From the IMG/VR virus record IMGVR_UViG_3300024346_000513, positions 1 to 23,732 of that record: a stretch of 23,732 nt of DNA, one strand, 5' to 3'. The notes under the pieces were generated by a model, which saw only the letters and a program-made list of their open reading frames with translations, had not been told where the DNA came from and ran no database searches. This DNA comes from a virus. Position 1 is the stretch's first letter. Each line of letters starts with the position of its first letter. The position numbers were made by a program, and so were the translations under genes. Below are positions 7,039 through 14,169 of this stretch, piece after piece.

Positions 7039-7107
7039 GCTGAAGAGATAGTCCGAACTATATGGTGACATATAGAGTTAAACAGAAATGATTTAACCTT
7101 TTAAATA

Positions 7108-7662
7108 ATGAAAAAACAAAGAAAAGAAATAACAGAAGAAAAACTCAGATACGCTACTAATAAGCTTTTAAATTATATCAAAAATCCTATGGCAATGCGT
7201 GATGTAGAAATATTAAGTCATTGGGACAATTATAAAGCTGTGTATAAAACAAATAATCAAAAAACTTATATAGGATATAGATGCTTAGATAAAACTGATA
7301 CAAGACTTTCTATTAAGAAATATAATAAGGAAAAGTATGTATTAAATGAATATAAAGCTATAACTCCTAGATATATACAACAATTTGTATGTAAAGAAAA
7401 AGTAAGTTTACGTCTTATTAATTATATATTAGTAAATTTTATAATAAATAAAAAATTAGTTATTATGCAATGCTCTGATATTAGACAAATCGTTGTACAT
7501 AACAATGACAATTGGGGAGGTACAACTGGTCTAAATATATTTAAAGATAGCGCATATGAAAGAAGATTCAAATCTTTAGTACATGATTATTACTTTGTTA
7601 AAAATTATCTAAAAAGTAACAAAATTGAAAACTCAAATAGCCGATTGGCTATTTCTGTATAA
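7108..7662 (+). CDS. Intron ORF 5, hypothetical protein of 184 aa running into exon 2
   Basis: Begins after the P9.1 hairpin and reads through the 3' splice site (7627/7628) into exon 2 in a different frame from the helicase, stopping at 7662. Full-length protein can be made only from unspliced RNA. The protein is basic, with a lysine-rich N-terminus (MKKQRKEITEEK), YKTNNQKTYIGYRCLD near residues 50-65, and aromatic C-terminal helices (HDYYFVKNYLKSN). I see no canonical homing-endonuclease motif, though size, charge and position would suit one, and I cannot exclude a divergent type. Confidence 0.55.
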   Translation: MKKQRKEITEEKLRYATNKLLNYIKNPMAMRDVEILSHWDNYKAVYKTNNQKTYIGYRCLDKTDTRLSIKKYNKEKYVLNEYKAITPRYIQQFVCKEKVSLRLINYILVNFIINKKLVIMQCSDIRQIVVHNNDNWGGTTGLNIFKDSAYERRFKSLVHDYYFVKNYLKSNKIENSNSRLAISV

Positions 7663-8563
7663 TACTATTCAACAAGTTATTGACAAACAATTAAATATAA
7701 AGTTAAAAATATTTTATTTTACTTTAGAGATGTCTAAAGAAGAAAAGATGTTATCTGCTTTTTCTAATATATTATACATAAAAGAAGGAGTAAGAATATC
7801 ACCTAAAGACCTTAGAAGTACTAAAGCAGATAATATATTAAGTGCTGAATATTTAGAACTAATACAAAAATATAAAATTTACTTTGATAAAATTGAAGAA
7901 ATAGTAGAATTTATAGATGATATTAGAAATCCTACAGGTATTTATAAAATGGTTAGATCCTATGCGTATGCTAATGGAGTTCAACATAAAAAAATTGTAA
8001 ATATTAAAGGAAATGAGATAGAAATTGATGATTATTATGAACCTAACGACCCAGAAGAGTATGTTATGGTTTTTATTGATCATATAAGTTTAATCTCTAC
8101 AGAAACAGATGAAGGAAGAAAAATGAATTTACATGAATCAATTGTAAAACTTTCATCTGATTATTTAATAAGACTAAGAAATAAGTATAAATACATACCA
8201 GTAGTTATACAACAGCAAGCATCTGCGCAAGAATCAGTTGAAAACATGAAAGTAGGAAGGTTAAAGCCTTCACTTGATGGGTTAGGAGATTGTAAACTTA
8301 CACAACGTGATGCAAATGTTATCTTAGGACTCTTTAGTCCATTTAGACATGAGATTAAAGAATATCATGGATATGATGTTACTTATTTTAAAGACAATAT
8401 ACGTTTTTTAGAGATCTTAGGAGGAAGAGAAGGAGGAGGAGGAACTATTTCACCTTTATACTTCGATGGAGCAGTTAATTATTTTAAAGAATTACCTAAA
8501 CCACATGACCAAGATAATATGAATAAAGTGTATACATTTATAAATAGTAATATTAGAAGTTAA
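7628..8563 (+). CDS. DnaB-like replicative helicase, exon 2 (residues 57-367)
   Basis: Encodes the remainder of a RecA-fold SF4 helicase that unwinds the phage fork. The first codons complete Walker A (KTQIADWLF). Motif H1a is YFTLEMSKEE, Walker B is VMVFIDHISL, H3 is YIPVVIQQQA and H4 is RDANVILGLF, in the order expected for DnaB/T7 gp4-type helicases. The spliced protein is 367 aa, the ATPase domain alone. The upstream TTG at 7625 in the same frame is not a start but the end of the intron. A gene of the replisome-organiser type precedes exon 1. Confidence 0.9.
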   Translation, partial: KTQIADWLFLYNTIQQVIDKQLNIKLKIFYFTLEMSKEEKMLSAFSNILYIKEGVRISPKDLRSTKADNILSAEYLELIQKYKIYFDKIEEIVEFIDDIRNPTGIYKMVRSYAYANGVQHKKIVNIKGNEIEIDDYYEPNDPEEYVMVFIDHISLISTETDEGRKMNLHESIVKLSSDYLIRLRNKYKYIPVVIQQQASAQESVENMKVGRLKPSLDGLGDCKLTQRDANVILGLFSPFRHEIKEYHGYDVTYFKDNIRFLEILGGREGGGGTISPLYFDGAVNYFKELPKPHDQDNMNKVYTFINSNIRS

Positions 8564-8575
8564 ATTTAATAATTT

Positions 8576-8911
8576 ATGAATGAATTAGGAGAACGAAAGA
8601 ATGAAGGTAAATTAAAGTGGAGTTTAGTAAGTTGGAGTGCATTAAAACCATTAGTAAGAGTATTAATGTTTGGTGCTGAAAAATATGATGACCATAATTG
8701 GAAAAAAGGTCTGAAATATACAGAAACTTGCGAAAGTTTACAAAGGCATTTAAATGCATTTATAGAAGGAGAAGATAATGATCCTGAAAGCAAAATAGAA
8801 CATGTAGGACATATATTATGTAATGCTATGTTTCTATCTTATATGTACTCGTTTAGAAAGGATCTAGATGATAGATTTGTAGATGAAAATTTTAAAAAAG
8901 ATGAGTCGTAA
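8576..8911 (+). CDS. Phage dATP/dGTP diphosphohydrolase-like protein (DUF5664 type), 111 aa
   Basis: Small all-helical nucleotide pyrophosphatase-like protein. Recognisable signature: NEGKLKWSLV (about residues 9-18), VLMFGAEKYDDHNWKKG (29-45), then LQRHLNAFIEGEDNDPES and HVGHILCNAMFL, which carry the Glu/Asp/His positions expected to hold metal. Known phage members remove pyrophosphate from deoxypurine triphosphates and adjust the dNTP pool. It follows the helicase by 12 bases and precedes another nucleotide-related gene. Substrate preference here is inferred from the family. Confidence 0.75.
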   Translation: MNELGERKNEGKLKWSLVSWSALKPLVRVLMFGAEKYDDHNWKKGLKYTETCESLQRHLNAFIEGEDNDPESKIEHVGHILCNAMFLSYMYSFRKDLDDRFVDENFKKDES

Positions 8912-8918
8912 AAAGAAA

Positions 8919-9287
8919 ATGAAAAAAATTTATTTAGCCATTTCATATTCAAGTATGAAGGAAAGTAGTTATGTTCAAGCTAATGAGGCTACAGCTATTA
9001 TAATGAATAAAGGAATAAATGTATTTAGTCCTATTAGTCATTGTCATATAATAGCCAAAGAACATCAATTACCTACATCGTGGGATTATTGGATGCAAAT
9101 AGATTTTCAATTTATTGATTGGGCAGAAGAAGTATGGGTACTTATACCAAAAGAAGGTGTACAATACTTACATGACTCACCTGGCGTAAATGCAGAGATT
9201 AAATATGCTAAAAATAAAAATTTGCCAATAAACTTTATAAAGATAGTAGATGGTGAAGTACAATTTATAGATTATATTTGGTCATAG
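8919..9287 (+). CDS. DUF1937 / nucleoside 2-deoxyribosyltransferase-like protein
   Basis: Rossmann-like fold of the nucleoside 2-deoxyribosyltransferase superfamily: N-terminal strand KIYLAISYSS, helix with nucleotide-handling residues, then GINVFSPISHCH, SWDYWMQIDFQFIDWAEEVW (central acidic strand region) and SPGVNAEIKYAKNKN, whose glutamate is the usual catalytic or binding position. The family acts on deoxynucleosides or nucleotides and is common in phages, but DUF1937 itself is uncharacterised to my knowledge. I placed the start at 8919; in-frame ATGs at 8901 and 8883 would overlap the upstream gene. Stop TAG is followed at once by TAA. Confidence 0.7.
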   Translation: MKKIYLAISYSSMKESSYVQANEATAIIMNKGINVFSPISHCHIIAKEHQLPTSWDYWMQIDFQFIDWAEEVWVLIPKEGVQYLHDSPGVNAEIKYAKNKNLPINFIKIVDGEVQFIDYIWS

Positions 9288-9309
9288 TAAATTAAAAAAA
9301 TAATAATAC

Positions 9310-9753
9310 ATGAAAAAAACAGATGTAATAACAAAAGAAGATATAGAATTATACTATAAAAAATGTAGAAAGATAAGATTTAATTCTACAACAACTCACA
9401 CAGTAGAGCAAATATTAAGTAGATTAATATATATAAATGAGTCTTATCCAAGTGCTACTGTTTATAGTAGAGGAGGTTTTCATTGTGATGCGGAGAAATA
9501 TAGATCACTAGATGATATAATTAAAGTAGTAAAATACTATCATCCAGAACTTACTGTAAAACAAATCTTAATTGATATATCAAAATATAAAGATGGTGAT
9601 CTATATTTTAGATATTGTCCTTCTATAAAAAAATATAATTTTGCTGGAAGAGCTCATTATGCTGGGTCTTTTAAAGCAGGAATGAAATACTTTAATATGA
9701 AAGGACAAGGATTTAGGAATTGTGATATTACATTACATCAGTTAATTTCATAA
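9310..9753 (+). CDS. Hypothetical protein, 147 aa
   Basis: Unrecognised. Mixed alpha/beta composition, basic overall, with many Tyr, Lys and Gly residues in the C-terminal half (YNFAGRAHYAGSFKAGMKYF, about residues 113-132). The N-terminal 75 residues look helical (TVEQILSRLIYINESYP). No metal-binding cluster, Walker motif or membrane segment. It sits between nucleotide-metabolism genes and the recombination ATPase in the same transcriptional direction. Confidence 0.65.
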   Translation: MKKTDVITKEDIELYYKKCRKIRFNSTTTHTVEQILSRLIYINESYPSATVYSRGGFHCDAEKYRSLDDIIKVVKYYHPELTVKQILIDISKYKDGDLYFRYCPSIKKYNFAGRAHYAGSFKAGMKYFNMKGQGFRNCDITLHQLIS

Positions 9754-9783
9754 TAGAGGATGGTAGGACGGAAAAGATGATGA

Positions 9784-10554
9784 ATGATTGATTTACCAAA
9801 TAAAAAAACTAAAGCAGAAAGAGTAAATCCAAAATCGATGATTATATTTAGCCAGCCTAAGATGGGAAAAACCACAGTAGTAGCAGGATTAGATAATTGT
9901 TTGATTATAGATTTAGAAAAAGGTAGCCACTTTGTGGAGGCCTTGAAATTTGATGTTATAAGAATTGCAAATGAAGCGCAAAAATTACCAATTGTTATTT
10001 TAAAACAATTAATAGAAACTATTAAGAAGGAAAATAAAGAACGTGGGGAATATGTATACAAGTATCTTACAATAGATACAGTAACAGCCCTTGAAGAAAT
10101 TGTTTTACCTCTAGCTAATAAAATGTATAGAGATACGCCTATGGGACGTAATTGGGTAGGAGAAGATGTTACAACTCTACCAAATGGTGCAGGATATAGA
10201 TATACAAGATTAGCTCTTTCTACAGTTCTTAATGAACTTGAAGAAATATGTGATACATTAATTATATTAGGACATGTTAAAGATAAATTAGTTGAAAAAG
10301 ATGGAAAAGAAATGAATGAGAGAGGATTAGCCTTAACAGGAAGACAATCATCAATTCTTTGTTCTCAAGTAGACGCAGTAGGTTATCTCTTTAGAGAAGA
10401 TGAAAATACTGTTATTAATTTTGCAGCATCTGAAAGTTTACTTTCAGGAGCACGATGTGAACATTTAAAAGGGCAAGAAATAATAGTTGCAACGTCTGAT
10501 GAGACAGGACAAATAAAAGTAGATTGGTCTCAAATATTTATTAATAAAGATTAA
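9784..10554 (+). CDS. Sak4-like RecA-fold ATPase (single-strand annealing/recombination)
   Basis: ATP-dependent recombination protein of the Sak4/RAD51-core type, which in phages promotes strand annealing together with an SSB. Walker A is SQPKMGKT (residues 23-30); Walker B is YLTIDT (D98). The sequence IIDLEKGSHFVEAL (41-54), the conserved GHVKDK near residue 159 and LTGRQSSILCSQVDAVGYL (residues about 180-198) match the AAA_24-type phage ATPase pattern. Length 256 aa is normal. The next gene is a presumed ssDNA-binding protein, the usual partner. An in-frame TGA-adjacent overlap of short ATGs precedes it; 9784 gives the family-like N-terminus. Confidence 0.85.
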   Translation: MIDLPNKKTKAERVNPKSMIIFSQPKMGKTTVVAGLDNCLIIDLEKGSHFVEALKFDVIRIANEAQKLPIVILKQLIETIKKENKERGEYVYKYLTIDTVTALEEIVLPLANKMYRDTPMGRNWVGEDVTTLPNGAGYRYTRLALSTVLNELEEICDTLIILGHVKDKLVEKDGKEMNERGLALTGRQSSILCSQVDAVGYLFREDENTVINFAASESLLSGARCEHLKGQEIIVATSDETGQIKVDWSQIFINKD

Positions 10555-10575
10555 TTTTAAAAACGAAGAGAGATT

Positions 10576-11154
10576 ATGTTTGATTTGAATGAAAAGAAAT
10601 TTGGAGGAACTGTTATATTTAATAATGGTCAAGCGGGATTAGTGAAAAATGTAGAAATTTCTGTTGAAAAGAGGCAGCCTGGGGAACCTGAGACATATCC
10701 AAACTACAAATTAGTAGTATCGGATGATTTAGGAAAAGTTAACCAAGGATTTTATTATCCAAAAGTTGACCCTCAGAAAAGTGCAGAACAAAATGAACAA
10801 AGTGCAGTAAGAGAAGTAGGACGTATAATGCATATAGCTAGAGCAGTCTTAGGGAATGACTATGAATTTCCTAAAGTGAACTCCGCTAAGGAAGCATTCG
10901 ACATACTATTTAGTTTAGTATTAGAAAATAGTGCTGGTAAGAAATTTAATGTATTTGTAACTTATGGTACTACAGGTTATCCTGGAAAGTATTTAGGTTT
11001 AAGATATTTTAACTTTATTGAACCAGCTACAGGGCAACCTACAAGATTACGAGCTGGTGCTACAGATTTATTAGAACGAGTGGAGCAAGATGCGCCAAAA
11101 AATTCTGATTTAGATGCACCTAAAAGTACAAAAACAACTGATTGGTTAGGCTAA
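10576..11154 (+). CDS. Putative single-stranded DNA-binding protein, 192 aa
   Basis: Assigned mainly from context and overall form. It follows the Sak4-like ATPase, has a beta-rich core (residues 8-150) consistent with an OB-like fold, and ends in a Lys/Asp/Pro-rich flexible tail finishing TTDWLG, resembling the acidic, aromatic-tipped tails of SSBs that recruit partners. The core includes GGTVIFNNGQAGLVKNVEIS and YPNYKLVVSDDLGKVNQGFY. It would coat ssDNA during replication and recombination. A strong terminator follows its stop codon directly. I do not recognise an exact family, so other recombination-accessory roles remain possible. Confidence 0.6.
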   Translation: MFDLNEKKFGGTVIFNNGQAGLVKNVEISVEKRQPGEPETYPNYKLVVSDDLGKVNQGFYYPKVDPQKSAEQNEQSAVREVGRIMHIARAVLGNDYEFPKVNSAKEAFDILFSLVLENSAGKKFNVFVTYGTTGYPGKYLGLRYFNFIEPATGQPTRLRAGATDLLERVEQDAPKNSDLDAPKSTKTTDWLG

Positions 11155-11163
11155 TTTAATATT

Positions 11164-11187
11164 AAAGGGGGAGAAATCCCCCTTTTT
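11164..11187 (+). terminator. Strong intrinsic terminator after the SSB gene
   Basis: AAAGGGGG (11164-11171) pairs with CCCCCTTT (11178-11185) around the loop AGAAAT, followed by a T-run to 11187. Five consecutive G-C pairs stand out in this AT-rich sequence. It lies 10 bases after the SSB stop and only 10 bases before the primase ATG, so primase expression must come from read-through, processing or antitermination; no promoter fits in the gap. Confidence 0.92.
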
Positions 11188-11197
11188 ACTTATTATC

Positions 11198-12232
11198 ATG
11201 AAAATAGATTTAAATAAAAAAATAATAACAAAAGAAGGGCTTTTACGAAAAATTACAGATATAGATATCTATCGTCATTATATAGGAAAAAATGTTGAAT
11301 TAGGTGTAAAACTTAAATCATTTCTTAGAGATGAAGACGACCCATCATTTGGATTTTTTATAGGAGACAGTGGGGAAATTTGTTTTAATGATTTCTTATT
11401 AGGTGGAGGTGACTGTGTAAAATTTGTTCAATTGAAATTTGGACTAAATTTTCATGAAGCTTTGAGTAAAATAGCAATTGATTTAAAATTAGATCATTTG
11501 TTTATAGTGAAGAAAACATTTAAAACAGAATCATCATATAATCCTGATACATTTGAAGATAGAGATAAAATCTTAAGTAAAGCTAATAACTTTAAATTAG
11601 GAAAAAAATCTAGAGAATGGGAAGCAAGAGATTTGGCATATTGGTTAAAATTTGGAATAGATCATGAAACATTAATTAAATATAATGTTGAACCTATTTC
11701 TTATATATTTATAAACCAAAAGCCTATTTTAGCTGAAAAATTTGCATATGCATTTACAGAATTTAAAGATAATGTAGAAACATATAAAATTTATCAACCA
11801 TACAGTGAAAGATATAAATGGATAAATAATCATAATCATTCTATTTGGCAAGGATGGAATCAATTACCTGGTATTGGTAAAACTTTAATCATAACTAAAT
11901 CATTAAAAGATGTAATGGCTATATCTAATATTTTAGGTATACCATCAGTATCATTACAGTCTGAATCAACTCTCCCAAAAGCTCATATTATAGATGAATT
12001 AAAAGAAAGATTTAAACAAATATTTATTTTATATGATAACGATTATGATAAAGAAGAAAATTGGGGCAGACAATTAGGGAATGATATTTCTGAAGCATTT
12101 TATATACCTCAAATTGAAATTGATGAAAAATATAAAGCAAAAGACTTCAGTGATCTAGTAGCTAAATTTGGAGCCTATAGAGCTAAAATTATATTAGACG
12201 GAATATTAGAACAAAGAATAACACCATTTTAA
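11198..12232 (+). CDS. Diverged DnaG-type primase with TOPRIM domain, 344 aa
   Basis: RNA primer synthesis at the fork is the likely role. Residues 20-110 resemble the DnaG zinc-binding domain (FLRDEDDPSFGFF, then GEICFNDFLLGGGDCVKFV), but the four metal cysteines are absent. Residues 220-310 resemble TOPRIM: LIITKSLKDVMAISNILG, where the usual TEG glutamate position reads TKS, then IFILYDNDYDKEENWGRQLG carrying the DxD motif (YDND). The catalytic Glu substitution is seen in some phage primases as I recall, but activity should not be assumed. The gene lies directly downstream of a strong terminator and upstream of the amide-ligase block. Confidence 0.75.
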   Translation: MKIDLNKKIITKEGLLRKITDIDIYRHYIGKNVELGVKLKSFLRDEDDPSFGFFIGDSGEICFNDFLLGGGDCVKFVQLKFGLNFHEALSKIAIDLKLDHLFIVKKTFKTESSYNPDTFEDRDKILSKANNFKLGKKSREWEARDLAYWLKFGIDHETLIKYNVEPISYIFINQKPILAEKFAYAFTEFKDNVETYKIYQPYSERYKWINNHNHSIWQGWNQLPGIGKTLIITKSLKDVMAISNILGIPSVSLQSESTLPKAHIIDELKERFKQIFILYDNDYDKEENWGRQLGNDISEAFYIPQIEIDEKYKAKDFSDLVAKFGAYRAKIILDGILEQRITPF

Positions 12233-12246
12233 AAAACAATAAAAAT

Positions 12247-12645
12247 ATGTTAGTAGCAGTTTATGGATCTTTAAGAAAAGGTCTTAGTAATTATAAAGGG
12301 TATTTAACTAAATCTGTTTACTTAGGTAAATTTGATTCAGAACCTGTATTTACACTAAAAAGTTTAACACATTATCCTGCCTTAATTAGAGGAGGTAAAA
12401 CTTCTGTAGTAATGGAAGTATTTCGAGTAACAGAAAATACTTTAAATCAATTAAATATATTAGAAGGATTTTACGAAGAAAAAGATAAATTTAATCATTA
12501 TAATAGAGAAATTATTAAAACTCCTTATGGTGATGCATTCGTATATTTATATAATTGTGAAGAACGAATTAAAGATGCAACAGTAGTTAAATCAGGAGAT
12601 TGGGTAGAATTTTTAGCTAACGCAAAATTATATAATAATGCTTAG
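12247..12645 (+). CDS. Gamma-glutamylcyclotransferase-like protein (GGCT/AIG2 fold), 132 aa
   Basis: First gene of the amide-ligase block. The phosphate/substrate loop YGSLRKG (residues 6-12) and the catalytic glutamate in LNILEGF (E73) are intact, followed by HYNREII, matching the family pattern. GGCT enzymes release gamma-glutamyl or epsilon-aminoacyl groups as cyclic products (5-oxoproline-type), so here it could remove or recycle a gamma-glutamyl adduct made by the neighbouring ligases. Small soluble protein, normal length. Stop is TAG, and the next gene starts 8 bases before it, implying translational coupling. Confidence 0.85.
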   Translation: MLVAVYGSLRKGLSNYKGYLTKSVYLGKFDSEPVFTLKSLTHYPALIRGGKTSVVMEVFRVTENTLNQLNILEGFYEEKDKFNHYNREIIKTPYGDAFVYLYNCEERIKDATVVKSGDWVEFLANAKLYNNA

Positions 12646-13471
12646 ATACTTTAGACCAAGAATTAGAAGTAGACATCCATCACATGCACCATTGAGAGTA
12701 AGAGGAACTTTTCCATTATTCCCATTTAGATCAGTTATTAGATTTGGATCTACAACAGAAGTACCAGCTGCTACAGTAGAAATTAATTCTATTGAATCAG
12801 TAAAGAATTCTTCTAGTAAATTAAAAATGAAAACGTGTTTTAAAAACGATAATGTTAGTACAGCAATTTGGTTTAGATACAATCAAGCTACAGGTGGATT
12901 TATCAATCAAATAACAGAAGATGAGCTACATATTAGTGAATTACCTTTTCCTATTATCTCAAAATCTGAATTTGGAAGTAGGAACCAAGGTAATAAAAAA
13001 CACAACTCTTTAGAAGAATTAGAAGATTGGCTGGCAGGAAAAGAAACTACTAAATATATATTTGAAAAATATTATAATTTTAGTAGAGAATACCGCCTAC
13101 ATATTACAGAGAATGGTTGTTTCTATACTTGTAGAAAAATGTTAAAAGCAGACACTGCTGAAGAAGATAAGTGGTATCGTAATGATGAACATTGTGTATG
13201 GGTTTTAGAAGAAAATGAATTATTTGATAAACCTAGTAATTGGAATGTAGTAGTAGATGAATCTGTAAAAGCTTTAAAAGCTGTTGGATTAGATATTGGT
13301 GCAGTAGATTTAAGAATACAGTCTGCAACTAATAATGCAGGAACAAGACGTGAAAATCCTGAATTTATTATAGTTGAAATAAATTCAGCTCCATCATTTG
13401 GGGATATTACAATAACTAAATATATAGAAGAATTAACTAAATTATTACCACAAAAAAATGGAAAACAATAA
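12638..13471 (+). CDS. ATP-grasp amide/peptide ligase-like protein, 277 aa
   Basis: Predicted to activate a carboxylate with ATP and join it to an amine. The N-terminus is Arg/Pro-rich and ends IRFGSTT (residues 34-40), resembling the pre-grasp segment of phage ATP-grasp proteins. FPIISKSEFGSRNQG (about 105-119) supplies the ATP-binding strand and glycine-rich loop, SREYRLHI (about 149-156) the EYR motif, and FIIVEINSAPSFGD (about 247-260) the metal-binding E-x-N motif. The two-gene overlap (8 bases at the start, 14 at the end) ties it to GGCT and GAT-I. Substrate unknown; the family covers peptide and amino-acid ligases. Confidence 0.8.
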   Translation: MLRYFRPRIRSRHPSHAPLRVRGTFPLFPFRSVIRFGSTTEVPAATVEINSIESVKNSSSKLKMKTCFKNDNVSTAIWFRYNQATGGFINQITEDELHISELPFPIISKSEFGSRNQGNKKHNSLEELEDWLAGKETTKYIFEKYYNFSREYRLHITENGCFYTCRKMLKADTAEEDKWYRNDEHCVWVLEENELFDKPSNWNVVVDESVKALKAVGLDIGAVDLRIQSATNNAGTRRENPEFIIVEINSAPSFGDITITKYIEELTKLLPQKNGKQ

Positions 13472-14150
13472 AAAACGACAAATTAGAATAGGAGTTGAGT
13501 TTGAATTAACAGAAGAAGAAAGAAAATTTTTTGAATCTAGATTCGATATAAAAACTATACTATTTTCTGATTTAATTAAACATAGAAAAGAGATTAGTGT
13601 TAATCTATTATATTTTAATGGAGGAGCAGATGTTAGTCCTAATTTATATGGACAAAAAAAAGGAAAATTTACATCAGTATCTGAAGAAAGAGATGCATTA
13701 GCAGAAAGAGTTATAAATTCTTTTAGTAATGTGCCAAAATTAGGTATTTGTAGAGGAGCACAATTACTTACTGTGTTCTCAGGAGGAGAATTAATTCAAC
13801 ATGTTGAAGGACATGCTATAAGTAAATTACATAAAATTGATGTATTATATGAAGGACGTAGTCAAGTTACAACTATGGATATTACTTCTACACATCATCA
13901 AATGATGTACCCCTTTAATTTAATTAATAATAAATACAAGTTATTAGCTTGGTCTAGTAAATTTTTAGGTAATATCTATTTAAATGGAGAGGATAAACAA
14001 ATACCACTTCCTGATAAATTTGTAGAGCCAGAAATTGTATATTACCCATTTACAAGAGGTTTAGCTATACAAGGGCATCCAGAATATAGTGATTGTCCTA
14101 CTAGTACAAAAGATACTTGTTTAGACTTAATAGAACAATATTTACTTTAA
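13458..14150 (+). CDS. Class I glutamine amidotransferase / C26 gamma-glutamyl hydrolase
   Basis: Cysteine hydrolase of the PuuD/peptidase C26 group that splits gamma-glutamyl amide bonds. Catalytic nucleophile C98 is in GICRGAQ, and the His-Glu pair is in QGHPE (H207, E209). The NGGADVSPNLYG segment (54-65) and THHQM (145-149) are also characteristic. It could deliver ammonia from glutamine or, more likely given the PuuD-like form, hydrolyse a gamma-glutamyl conjugate. Its start overlaps the ATP-grasp gene by 14 bases. Length (230 aa) is normal for a stand-alone enzyme. Confidence 0.9.
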   Translation: MENNKKRQIRIGVEFELTEEERKFFESRFDIKTILFSDLIKHRKEISVNLLYFNGGADVSPNLYGQKKGKFTSVSEERDALAERVINSFSNVPKLGICRGAQLLTVFSGGELIQHVEGHAISKLHKIDVLYEGRSQVTTMDITSTHHQMMYPFNLINNKYKLLAWSSKFLGNIYLNGEDKQIPLPDKFVEPEIVYYPFTRGLAIQGHPEYSDCPTSTKDTCLDLIEQYLL

Positions 14151-14169
14151 TATTTAATAAATTTATATA

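Larger units (their letters stand above)
5211..7627 (+). ncRNA. Group I self-splicing intron interrupting the helicase Walker A codons
   Basis: Pairings I can draw: P1, exon GGGU (5207-5210) with GCCC (5218-5221), giving the U-G splice pair; P2, 5222-5230 with 5235-5243 (9 bp, GUAA loop); P3, 5405-type strand at 6405-6410 with 6935-6939 (short, one bulge); P4, ACGGGG (6412-6417) with TCCCGT (6771-6776); P5, 6423-6435 with 6756-6766 (11 bp, 2-nt bulge); P6, GCCGT (6777-6781) with ACGGC (6914-6918); P7, GAGACTA (6922-6928, bulged A) with TAGTCC (7049-7054); P8, CCTAT (6940-6944) with ATAGG (7035-7039); J8/7 containing AAGAGA; P9, CTATAT/ATATAG (7058-7075); P9.1, GTTAAA/TTTAAC (7077-7097). The intron ends in G (7627). 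Removing 2417 nt restores the Walker A motif in phase. ORFs sit in P2-P3, L5, L6-L8 and after P9.1. Subgroup not assigned. Confidence 0.92.

Noticed and set aside
7625-7627. TTG at 7625 as a start codon for a separate helicase-like protein
   Set aside because: The TTG is the end of the intron; joining to 5210 restores a complete Walker A motif in phase.
12643-12645. TAG reassigned to an amino acid, as in some gut phages
   Set aside because: TAG ends the GGCT-like gene at its normal family length and reading on gives more TAGs at once; enzymes with full motifs contain no in-frame TAG.
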